This document shows positions 1 through 5,981 of a DNA stretch of 17,851 nucleotides, in pieces. The stretch's first letter is position 1. The number at the start of each line of letters is the position of its first letter. The notes beneath the pieces were generated by a model. That model was not told where the DNA came from. It was given only the letters and a program-made list of their open reading frames with translations, and ran no database searches. Source of the DNA: an uncultured Solobacterium sp. (lineage in GTDB: Bacteria; Bacillota_I; Bacilli_A; Erysipelotrichales; Erysipelotrichaceae); the NCBI GenBank assembly GCA_900546285.1, contig URCJ01000038.1, positions 1-17,851 on the forward strand, in the 5' to 3' direction. Made by a program: the position numbers and the translations under genes.

Positions 1-387
1 AAAGAAGTTGTTTTCCATCGTGCATTTGATTGTGTGATTGATGCAGATAAAGCCATGAATATCTTGATTGATTTGGGTGTTGATCGTGTTTTGACTAGTG
101 GTTTGATGCCTAAGGCAATGGATGGTATTGATATGATTAAACACCTACAACAAGAGTATGGCGATAGGATTGAGATTCTTGCGGGTAGTGGTATGAATGC
201 GACTAATGCAAAAGAGATGATGGATAAGACTGGCATTAGTCAGGTTCATTCTTCTTGTAAGGGTTGGAGAAATGATTCAACAACAAGTGGTAAGTTTGTG
301 AATTATTGTTTTGCGAGTGAGCCTCATCAAAATGATTATGATGTTGTTGATGAAGAATTGGTTAGAAAGATTGTGAATAGTATATGA
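1..387 (+). CDS. cutC: CutC family protein, 3' part (5' end outside window)
   Basis: The reading frame is open from base 1, so the gene begins upstream of the window; about 128 C-terminal residues are visible. CutC proteins are TIM-barrel proteins historically linked to copper homeostasis, although their biochemical role is unsettled. The visible part starts with the conserved VVFHRAFD strand, followed by ILAGSGMNATNA and QVHSSCKGW, all family hallmarks in the correct order. The TGA stop overlaps the ATG of the next gene (ATGA), so the YitT-like gene is probably translationally coupled. I see no frameshift. The family call is firm; the copper role is taken from family naming only. Confidence 0.9.
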   Translation, partial: KEVVFHRAFDCVIDADKAMNILIDLGVDRVLTSGLMPKAMDGIDMIKHLQQEYGDRIEILAGSGMNATNAKEMMDKTGISQVHSSCKGWRNDSTTSGKFVNYCFASEPHQNDYDVVDEELVRKIVNSI

Positions 388-1262
388 ATTTAAAAGAGCT
401 TAATACTCATAAATCGTTTAGAAATTTAGTTACTTTTTTGGCAGTGTTGTTGGCTGCGTTTATGCAGGCTTCGATTATTCAAATTTTTATGAGGCCGTTA
501 AATTTGTTGAGCTCAGGTTTTACTGGTGTTGCGATTTTCATTGAGAAGATTACAAGTACTTTCTTTGGGTTTATTTTTTCTACTTCCCTTGGTATGTTGG
601 CTTTAAATATTCCAGTTGCGATATTTTGTAGCAAGAGCATCAGCAAGCGTTTTACTTTCTTTTCGTTATTAGAAGTATTTTTAGCTTCTTTCTTTCTTAA
701 AGTATTACGTTTTGGTATGGTTTTTGATGATAAGCTGTTGAATATTATTTTTGGTGGTGCTTTGTATGGAATCATGACAACTATTGCCTTGAAGGCTAAT
801 GCGTCTACTGGTGGTACTGATTTTATTGCCTTGTATGTAAGTAATAAGAAGAATAAATCAATTTTTAGTTATGTCTTCGTGTTTAATGCGACTATGCTAG
901 TTATCTTTGGTGCTATGTTTGGTTGGGAGAATGCTGGTTATTCGATTTTGTTCCAGTTTATTTCTACTAAGACAATTGAGACTTTTTATCATCGTTATGC
1001 ACGAGTTACTTTGCAGATTACTACTTCTAAGCCGGATGAGGTTATTGCGTGTTTGATGAAGAATTATCGTCATGGTTTAAGTAGAGTAGATGGTGTTGGT
1101 GGTTATTCAGGTAGGAATATTTCTCTTCTTCATACTGTTGTAAGTGGTTATGAGGTTGATGAGATGGTTAACTTGATGCGTCAAGAGGATCCTCATGTTA
1201 TCGTGAATGTGTTGAAGACCGAGGATTTCTATGGTGGTTTCTATTTGAAACCCATTGAGTAA
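384..1262 (+). CDS. YitT family membrane protein (DUF161 + DUF2179)
   Basis: This is a 292-residue protein of typical YitT length. The N-terminal two thirds hold about five to six hydrophobic segments (from roughly residue 14 to 200), including the GGTDFIA motif after a KANASTGG loop that marks DUF161. The C-terminal soluble part, from about residue 208, matches DUF2179, with the YRHGLSRVDGVGGYSG stretch and a final FYGGFYLKP. The family is widespread in Bacillota and its transport substrate is unknown. The start overlaps the cutC stop by four bases and has no strong Shine-Dalgarno of its own, which fits coupling. A perfect hairpin terminator follows directly. Confidence 0.88.
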   Translation: MNLKELNTHKSFRNLVTFLAVLLAAFMQASIIQIFMRPLNLLSSGFTGVAIFIEKITSTFFGFIFSTSLGMLALNIPVAIFCSKSISKRFTFFSLLEVFLASFFLKVLRFGMVFDDKLLNIIFGGALYGIMTTIALKANASTGGTDFIALYVSNKKNKSIFSYVFVFNATMLVIFGAMFGWENAGYSILFQFISTKTIETFYHRYARVTLQITTSKPDEVIACLMKNYRHGLSRVDGVGGYSGRNISLLHTVVSGYEVDEMVNLMRQEDPHVIVNVLKTEDFYGGFYLKPIE

Positions 1263-1263
1263 T

Positions 1264-1294
1264 TTTTAAAGGCAGTTTATAACTGCCTTTAAAA
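1264..1294. terminator. Bidirectional rho-independent terminator
   Basis: A perfect 14-bp stem (TTTTAAAGGCAGTT / AACTGCCTTTAAAA) closes a three-base TAT loop. The A/T flanks give U-tracts in both directions. It sits between the convergent YitT gene (+) and the first fic gene (-), and overlaps the stop codon of the latter at 1289-1291. Confidence 0.9.
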
Positions 1295-2224
1295 TTGTCT
1301 CCAACATTTTTCTTTTAAGAATATTTTAATAGATTCTTCATCTTTTCCTTCATAGTAAGCTATTAGAAGTCTTTTGAATTCGCTTACGATGTTTTCAGGG
1401 ACAACTAATAGTCCAAGTCCTTTTGAAATCATGAAGTGGTTTGCGAAAATTATGGCTGCTCTTTTGTTGCTATCGATAAAGATTTGGGTTTTCATAGAGT
1501 ATAGTGTTAGTTCTATAGCTTTATCAATGTCTTCTATGTCTGAATGGATAATGTTGTCTATATCTTCTTTTACACTTAATTCTAGTGGGATTGGTGGTAT
1601 ATAGGTAGAACCACCAATGCTTACAGGAACATTACGAATTGAGCCTCCATTTTGGTAGAAACCTTCGTTTACTAGTCTTGCGATATTACTTAGTAAGTAA
1701 TAGTTGGATGGTGATGCAACAACATCAGGATCAACTATAAATTCCCAAGCATGTTTAAGGTTTAAGATCTTTAAGACATCACTTGCCTTAACACCGTTGA
1801 CAATGCCGTTTTCTAGTATTGTTTCAGTTTGTGGGAATGTGGTAGAAACACCTTCTAGTACAGCTTGGTCATATATTAGGGTTTTAACATTAGCACGCGC
1901 AAAATCGATGTTAAGTTGTACTCTTGGTGTTAGTTCTATTTCACTGTATCCAAGTTTAGCTAATTCTTTTTCTATTTGTCTTAATCTTTTCTTTAGGGTA
2001 CGTATTTCTAAAGATTGATTAACTGCCATGGCATATAATTCATCACTATATTTATCAATGTAGTTAGACTTATGTTTGCCACCTTCCATTTTTCTTACAT
2101 AAATATATTTTTCATTATTTAATGTTTTTACTTCAATACTCCCATCAAAATTAGACACTTTGATTCTTGATTGAATGTCAGCTTTTTCGTTTAGTAGTGT
2201 TTGTATATTGTCTTTTTCGCTCAT
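1289..2224 (-). CDS. Fic/Doc-type protein with Gln in place of the catalytic His
   Basis: The protein has 311 residues. Residues 1-95 form a basic, partly coiled region with a YIYVRKMEGGKHKSNYI strand-like segment (40-56) and a Lys/Arg/Glu-rich helix (72-91). The Fic core follows, with ETILENG at 134-140 resembling the inhibitory Glu region and the signature QIFIDSNKRA at 247-256. Active Fic enzymes carry HxFx(D/E)GNxRxxR and Doc carries HxFxxxNKR. Here the His is Gln247 (codon CAA at 1486-1484) and the Gly is Ser252, while Phe249, Asp251, Asn253, Lys254 and Arg255 are kept. The enzyme may be inactive, or active on different chemistry. AAGGAG lies before the ATG and overlaps an operator-like site. 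The gene is monocistronic. Confidence 0.82.
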   Translation of the reverse strand: MSEKDNIQTLLNEKADIQSRIKVSNFDGSIEVKTLNNEKYIYVRKMEGGKHKSNYIDKYSDELYAMAVNQSLEIRTLKKRLRQIEKELAKLGYSEIELTPRVQLNIDFARANVKTLIYDQAVLEGVSTTFPQTETILENGIVNGVKASDVLKILNLKHAWEFIVDPDVVASPSNYYLLSNIARLVNEGFYQNGGSIRNVPVSIGGSTYIPPIPLELSVKEDIDNIIHSDIEDIDKAIELTLYSMKTQIFIDSNKRAAIIFANHFMISKGLGLLVVPENIVSEFKRLLIAYYEGKDEESIKIFLKEKCWRQF

Positions 2225-2234
2225 AAGTATCTCC

Positions 2235-2334
2235 TTTTAGGGTAAATTATTACTCTAATATTAGCACATATTTACCCTAAAACAATAATTTAGGGTAAAA
2301 TTTTATAAAAATCATATATTAATTTACCCTAAAA
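2235..2334. repeat. Four alternating operator-like sites, TTTTAGGGTAAA
   Basis: Four 12-bp sites alternate in orientation: TTTTAGGGTAAA at 2235-2246 (+), its exact complement at 2271-2282 (-), ATTTAGGGTAAA at 2288-2299 (+, one mismatch) and TTTACCCTAAAA at 2323-2334 (-, exact). The centres of the two convergent pairs are 36 and 35 bp apart, and the pair is repeated at 52-53 bp. The sites bracket the promoter of the fic gene at 1289-2224; the first overlaps its ribosome binding site and the second its -35 region. This looks like an autoregulatory operator cluster; the binding protein is not identified. Confidence 0.75.
2258..2285 (-). promoter_or_regulatory. Probable sigma-A promoter of the Gln-variant fic gene
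   Basis: On the minus strand, TTGTTT (2285-2280) is followed after 16 bp by an extended -10, TGC-TAATAT (TAATAT at 2263-2258). The start codon lies about 35 bp downstream. The operator-like site at 2271-2282 covers the spacer and three bases of the -35 box, so binding there should block transcription. Confidence 0.55.
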
Positions 2335-2366
2335 AGCACCTTCATACAATAACGATAAAGGTGCTT
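2331..2366 (-). terminator. Rho-independent terminator of the class II fic gene
   Basis: Read on the minus strand, AAGCACCTT (2366-2358) pairs with AAGGTGCTT (2342-2334) over a 15-base loop, and a run of five T follows (2335-2331). It ends the fic gene at 2373-3563. Its T-run overlaps the outermost TTTACCCTAAAA site of the neighbouring operator cluster. Confidence 0.75.
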
Positions 2367-2372
2367 ATGAAA

Positions 2373-3563
2373 CTAGTATGTTTCTAAGTTGAAGGTGAAT
2401 GTTGTTTTTCGTCCTTCTCTTTTTCTTACTATTAGTTCTTTTTCTTCTAAGATTGCTAAACGTTTAGATACTGTTGATTTTGATAATTTAGTAACATCTA
2501 CTAATGTAGCCAAGTCAACGTCTTTTAGATAGAATAATGTGTAATCTATGATTATGTTTAAGATTGATTTATCTGATTTATCTAGGTCAATTTCTAATAC
2601 TTTATTATGATAATAATTGTATCTATCGATTTTATCTGTTAAATCATCTAAATATTCTTCTAGTCCATCTTTAAAGATATCTAAGAATAGCAATACAAAG
2701 TAAGTTATGTCTCCAAGGTTTCTAGTGTCGTTAGTAATCTTGAATGCTTCGTAATAATCTTTTTGTCTGTTTTTACAGGCGATAGATAATCTTAAGGCAA
2801 CAATAGGATCTAGTGTTTGAGATAGATAGTAGCTAGATATGTAACGAGATATACGTCCATTGCCATCATAGAAAGGGTGAATGTATCCAAGGAAATAATG
2901 GAAGATGGCTACTCTTAGGATACAAGGTAATTTATTGTCATTAAGAATTTTTAGGGCTGAGTCTACAGCTTCAATTACTTTACTTTCAGGATAAATTCCT
3001 TTATGAATTGTTTTTGTTGAAGAAACAATATTTACTATGCCTCTTCTAAAGATTAGACCGTCTGGAATGTTATTTGGATCATTCTTCTCGATGTCTTGGA
3101 TTAGGATATCGTTATAGACTTCTCTTAATTTAGAAGAATCGGTAATTGGAACAAATTCTTTTGGTTTTAATAAGATGTCTCTATATTTATTAACTAGACC
3201 ATATAGTCTTTTGTATTCTTTAGGTTTCTTTGTTTCTAGAAGCTCAGTGATTTCTTTTCTAGTACTAGCAATACCTTCTATTTCATTGGTAATCATTATT
3301 TCTCTAGTAAGAGAATGATACAGTTCCCATGCGTCAATTAAATCGGTGGAAGCTTCAAATCTTTTTTTGATAATTCTTGTGTTTAATATTTGTATTTGTT
3401 CTAGCAATGATAGTAATTCGCTATTTAAGTATAGAAAAGATGATTTTTCATTAACTTCTATTGGAAAATGAATTGTATTAGGTGCATTAAAACGTTTATT
3501 ATATAGTTCTTTTTCGTTAATATCATTTATAAAACCAGCTTTGTATAGTGATAAATATTCCAT
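2373..3563 (-). CDS. Class II Fic protein adenylyltransferase with C-terminal winged helix
   Basis: The protein has 396 residues. The N-terminal region (about 1-85) is a Fic_N-type segment. TNEIEG at 92-97 fits the inhibitory (S/T)xxxE(G/N) helix of self-inhibited class II Fic proteins, with Glu96 as the inhibitory residue. The catalytic loop HPFYDGNGRISR at 229-240 is a full match to HPFx(D/E)GNGRxxR, so AMP transfer to a target protein is expected once inhibition is relieved. The last ~70 residues contain a winged helix-turn-helix (DLATLVDVTKLSKSTVSKRL, then EEKELIVRKREGRKTTF as the wing), typical of Fic proteins that may bind their own promoter. AAGGAG precedes the ATG. The promoter lies within a five- to six-site operator array. 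The target is unknown. Confidence 0.93.
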   Translation of the reverse strand: MEYLSLYKAGFINDINEKELYNKRFNAPNTIHFPIEVNEKSSFLYLNSELLSLLEQIQILNTRIIKKRFEASTDLIDAWELYHSLTREIMITNEIEGIASTRKEITELLETKKPKEYKRLYGLVNKYRDILLKPKEFVPITDSSKLREVYNDILIQDIEKNDPNNIPDGLIFRRGIVNIVSSTKTIHKGIYPESKVIEAVDSALKILNDNKLPCILRVAIFHYFLGYIHPFYDGNGRISRYISSYYLSQTLDPIVALRLSIACKNRQKDYYEAFKITNDTRNLGDITYFVLLFLDIFKDGLEEYLDDLTDKIDRYNYYHNKVLEIDLDKSDKSILNIIIDYTLFYLKDVDLATLVDVTKLSKSTVSKRLAILEEKELIVRKREGRKTTFTFNLETY

Positions 3564-3580
3564 TGAATTACTCCTTACAC

Positions 3581-3608
3581 TGTATATTTTACACTATTGC
3601 GAGTAAAA
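3581..3608 (-). promoter_or_regulatory. Possible promoter of the class II fic gene
   Basis: On the minus strand TATACA (3586-3581) is a fair -10 box. An upstream TTTTAC/TTTACT at 3608-3602 gives a 15-16 bp spacer. The putative -35 box lies inside the first TTGCGAGTAAAA site, which would make that site a repressor-binding position. The -35 match is weak. Confidence 0.4.
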
Positions 3609-3722
3609 TCGTACTAAATTTACTCGCTAACTGTCATTTTATGGCTAATTGCGAGTAAAAATAGCCTATTTTTACTTCATAAGAGGTATTTTTGCTATGA
3701 TTGCGAGTAAAAAATGAGTAAA
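3597..3722. repeat. 52-bp-periodic operator array, TTGCGAGTAAAA
   Basis: Three exact copies of TTGCGAGTAAAA begin at 3597, 3649 and 3701, exactly 52 bp apart. Between them are inverted partners at the same 52-bp offset: TTTACTCGC at 3619-3627 (exact nine-base complement) and the decayed TTTACTTCA at 3671-3679. A further TGAGTAAA lies at 3715-3722. The rest of each 52-bp unit is only partly similar (for example GGCTAA and GCTATGA before copies two and three). The array lies upstream of the fic gene carrying a winged helix, so it is probably that gene's operator. Five helical turns per period would place all sites on one DNA face. Confidence 0.75.
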
Positions 3723-3805
3723 TTAACGTCTAATTAAGGATAATAGTTGATGAATTGCTTAAATCGTTGAATATTTGCCTTCTTTCATCATATTTTATTA
3801 TTATT

Positions 3806-3846
3806 TCATTTCGCATTTTTGAATTAATTTCATTTTTGCGAAATGA
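3806..3846. repeat. Inverted repeat ahead of the broken ATPase gene
   Basis: TCATTTCGCA (3806-3815) and TGCGAAATGA (3837-3846) are a perfect 10-bp inverted repeat with a 21-bp spacer, ending about 25 bp before the ATG at 3872. It resembles an operator. With the array to its left it fills the 308-bp gap between the class II fic gene and the ATPase remnant; I see no gene in 3564-3871. Confidence 0.55.
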
Positions 3847-3871
3847 TATAACCATTGTGAGGATATGAGTT

Positions 3872-4018
3872 ATGAAACTTATAAAAGGAAGCTACCATTT
3901 AAACAAGGTTCAATTAGTTAAGGATATTCGTATTATTAAAGTTATTGCAGGATTAAGAAGGTCAGGAAAATCTATATTATTAGATGTTTATACTTCTTTT
4001 TTAAAGTTATTATTTTGA
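3872..4018 (+). pseudogene. Truncated AAA ATPase remnant (DUF4143 type)
   Basis: An ATG preceded by GTGAGGATATGAG opens a 48-codon frame. It contains IIKVIAGLRRSGKS at about residues 21-34, the Walker A loop of the AAA ATPases that carry a DUF4143 domain (normally about 400 residues, in which RRSGKS is diagnostic). The frame ends at TGA 4016-4018, about 14 residues after the P-loop, with no Walker B or later domains in any frame. The fragment still has its probable promoter/operator region. The antitoxin gene starts 32 bp later, so a recombination or insertion event probably replaced the rest of the ATPase with the Fic toxin-antitoxin pair. Confidence 0.72.
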
Positions 4019-4050
4019 GTAAAATATTATTACTAATAGGAGCTATTTGT

Positions 4051-4218
4051 ATGACTGAAAACAATCAAAAATTTTCTAAAGTTTCTGAAATTACTAGTGT
4101 AGAAGATTCTACTGTTGATAATCAAGAATTTGAAATTGCTGATAACGAAGAAGTTGAGACAATTTCCAAAAAATTGATAGAACAAAATCTGGAAGCATAT
4201 AAAAAGTTAGGGGAATAA
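4051..4218 (+). CDS. VbhA-like antitoxin of a class I Fic module
   Basis: The 55-residue acidic protein begins at the ATG at 4051, eight bases after TAGGAG; a longer frame from TTG 4015 would run out of the ATPase remnant and is not preferred. Position, size and the C-terminal helix EEVETISKKLIEQNLEAYKKL suggest the inhibitor of the adjacent Fic toxin. In VbhA the inhibitory motif is S-x-x-x-E-G. Here the aligned stretch is E-Q-N-L-E-A, which keeps the key Glu but replaces Ser and Gly. The motif sits near the very C-terminus. Three bases separate its stop from the start of the toxin gene. The assignment rests on context and a degenerate motif. Confidence 0.7.
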   Translation: MTENNQKFSKVSEITSVEDSTVDNQEFEIADNEEVETISKKLIEQNLEAYKKLGE

Positions 4219-4220
4219 CT

Positions 4221-4826
4221 ATGGCGCTTGAAAATAAATTAGGACTAACAAATCCCGCAGATCTTGCTAGGGAAGAAGAGCGTATCAGTAAAAAGAAGGC
4301 TCTTGAACTTTTTGAAAGTGGTATTCTTGATACTTTACCAGCTGGGAAGTTTTCTACATTACAAAAAATTCATGAATACTTATTTAGCGATATTTATGAT
4401 TTTGCTGGTAAGGTGCGTTCAGTGAATATTGCAAAAGGAAATTTTCGTTTTGCGCCATTAATGTATTTGGAGGTTTCATTATCAAACATTGATAATATGC
4501 CTCAATCTACATTTGATGAAATAATAGAAAAGTATGTTGAAATGAATGTGGCTCATCCTTTTAGAGAGGGAAATGGTAGAAGTGCTAGGATTTGGCTTGA
4601 TCATATTTTAAAAACAGAAATTAATCAGGTTGTAGATTGGAGCAAGGTGGATAAAGAAGACTATTTACTTGCAATGGAGCGCAGTCCAATTAAGGATATA
4701 GAAATTAAAGTGTTACTAAAGAACGCTTTGACAAATGAAATTAATAGCAAAGAAAACTTTATGAAAGGTATTGATCATAGTTATTACTATGAAGGCTACA
4801 ACAATTTTAAGACTGAAGAATTATAA
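4221..4826 (+). CDS. Class I Fic toxin, protein adenylyltransferase (VbhT/FicT type)
   Basis: The protein has 201 residues, the usual size for stand-alone class I Fic toxins. It opens with NKLGLTNPADLAREEERISKKKALELF, continues with the FAGKVRSVNIAKGNFRFAP flap region (about 61-79), and has a perfect catalytic loop HPFREGNGRSAR at 112-123. The C-terminal YYYEGY stretch is common in the family. Related toxins AMPylate and inactivate DNA gyrase and topoisomerase IV; that activity is inferred for this copy. It has no internal inhibitory helix, so it needs the small protein encoded just upstream. AGGGGA at 4209-4214 is the ribosome binding site. Confidence 0.93.
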   Translation: MALENKLGLTNPADLAREEERISKKKALELFESGILDTLPAGKFSTLQKIHEYLFSDIYDFAGKVRSVNIAKGNFRFAPLMYLEVSLSNIDNMPQSTFDEIIEKYVEMNVAHPFREGNGRSARIWLDHILKTEINQVVDWSKVDKEDYLLAMERSPIKDIEIKVLLKNALTNEINSKENFMKGIDHSYYYEGYNNFKTEEL

Positions 4827-4834
4827 TCTTTATG

Positions 4835-4854
4835 CCCTTTGCTGAGGGTTTTTT
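4835..4854 (+). terminator. Weak candidate terminator after the Fic toxin
   Basis: CCCT (4835-4838) pairs with AGGG (4845-4848) over a six-base loop and is followed by TTTTTT (4849-4854). The stem is only four pairs, so read-through into the macro-domain gene is likely. Confidence 0.35.
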
Positions 4855-4899
4855 AAAAGGGTGTGTAATCGGTTATTATATTGGTAAGAGGATAAAAAT

Positions 4900-5904
4900 A
4901 TGCCGTTTCAAATAATAAGAGAAGATATTACAAGAGTAAAAGTTGATGCAGTTGTGAATCCAACAGATGATGCTTATACACATTTAGGTGGTAGCGATAA
5001 GAGAATTCATGATGTAGCAGGCGAGGAATTATATACAGAGTGTAAGAGACATGGTTCTTTAAATGTGGGTGATGTTTGTATTACTTCATCTTTTAATATG
5101 AAGAATTGTAAGTATATTATTCATACATTTGGTCCTATATATGTTGATGGTAAGCATAATGAAGAAGAATTACTTATAGGGTGTTATGAGAATGTTCTAA
5201 GGTGTGCAGTCGATAATAATATAGAGAGTATTGCGATTCCTTTAATATCAACTGGTTCTTTTAGATATCCTAAGAAGGATGCTTTAAGAGTAGCAACTAA
5301 TGTGATTACTAACTTTATTTATGATAATGAGTTGGATGTTTATTTGTTGGTTTATGATAAGGAAGCTTTTGATATTTCTAATAGTTTATATAGGGATATT
5401 CATAATTATTTAGAGGATAATGGCATTTATAATGAGGTTAGAGCTCATCGTTCAAGAGTTCCTTCAAAAGCCTTTGGCTTTATGAGTATGCCAGTAGGCA
5501 GTTCACTATCAGAACATGAGGTTTTAGATAAAGAGTTTAGTTTTGTGGATTTTGTAGAGGATGAGTCTTTTAATGATTGTTTAAGAAGGTTGATAAAAGA
5601 GAAGGATTTAATAGAGTCTGATGTATATAAGGGCGCTAATTTAACTAAGCAGGCTTTTAATGGTATCTACAATGAAGGCAAGGTTCCTAAGAAGAATAAT
5701 GTGTTGGCTTTGTGTATTGGACTTAGGTTGAATATTGACGAGGCCGATGATTTTATAGAGAAGGCTGGTTATTCTTTTAGTAAGGGTAATAAGCATGATT
5801 ATATCGTTAGGTATTTTATAGAGAATGAAATATATGATGTTTATAAGATTAATGAAATATTGATTAATGAGGATTTGCCTTATCTTGGATCTAAATATGA
5901 TTAA
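4900..5904 (+). CDS. Macro-domain protein with C-terminal XRE-like helical domain
   Basis: The protein has 334 residues. Residues 1-155 form a macro domain, a module that binds ADP-ribose or related nucleotides and often removes ADP-ribose from proteins. The VVNPTDDAYTHLGGSDKRIHDVAG stretch (18-41) is the adenosine/ribose loop with Asn20 and the Gly-Gly pair, and ISTGSFRYP (116-124) is the second phosphate-binding loop. A linker follows to about 228. The last ~105 residues (LIKEKDLIESDVYKGANLTK and onward, with LALCIGLRLNIDEADDFIEKAGYSF) look like an all-helical XRE-type fold. AAGAGGA precedes the ATG. The vWA gene follows after 77 bp. The substrate is unknown; other macro roles such as nucleotide sensing are possible. 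Confidence 0.85.
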   Translation: MPFQIIREDITRVKVDAVVNPTDDAYTHLGGSDKRIHDVAGEELYTECKRHGSLNVGDVCITSSFNMKNCKYIIHTFGPIYVDGKHNEEELLIGCYENVLRCAVDNNIESIAIPLISTGSFRYPKKDALRVATNVITNFIYDNELDVYLLVYDKEAFDISNSLYRDIHNYLEDNGIYNEVRAHRSRVPSKAFGFMSMPVGSSLSEHEVLDKEFSFVDFVEDESFNDCLRRLIKEKDLIESDVYKGANLTKQAFNGIYNEGKVPKKNNVLALCIGLRLNIDEADDFIEKAGYSFSKGNKHDYIVRYFIENEIYDVYKINEILINEDLPYLGSKYD

Positions 5905-5905
5905 T

Positions 5906-5974
5906 GTAAACTCGTGGTTTACCCTTTAACTTTTAATAAAACTTATTATTTAGATGTAGATAAGTTAAAGGAGG
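5906..5974 (+). promoter_or_regulatory. Two leader hairpins; the second masks the vWA ribosome binding site
   Basis: GTAAAC/GTTTAC (5906-5911 and 5917-5922) forms a small hairpin. Directly after it CCTTTAACTT (5923-5932) is a perfect 10-base complement of AAGTTAAAGG (5962-5971), which contains the first half of the AAAGGAGG Shine-Dalgarno (5967-5974) of the vWA gene. The 29-nt loop is A/T-rich. Pairing would hide the ribosome binding site; translation by ribosomes arriving from the macro gene, or a trans factor, could open it. Confidence 0.5.
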
Positions 5975-5981
5975 AAAAGAA

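Noticed and set aside
2235..2334. Iterons of a replication origin
   Set aside because: No replication initiator gene or DnaA-box cluster is nearby; the sites alternate in orientation and cover a promoter.
3597..3722. CRISPR-like regular spacing of a direct repeat
   Set aside because: The repeat is only 12 bp, there are three copies, inverted partners lie between them, the intervening DNA is itself partly similar, and there are no cas genes. It fits an operator array better.
4015..4218. Longer antitoxin starting at TTG 4015
   Set aside because: It lacks a ribosome site and starts in the last codons of the ATPase remnant, whereas ATG 4051 has TAGGAG eight bases upstream.
1289..4826. Transposon or insertion sequence carrying the fic block
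   Set aside because: No transposase or integrase frame, no matching terminal inverted repeats or target duplications could be seen at its ends.
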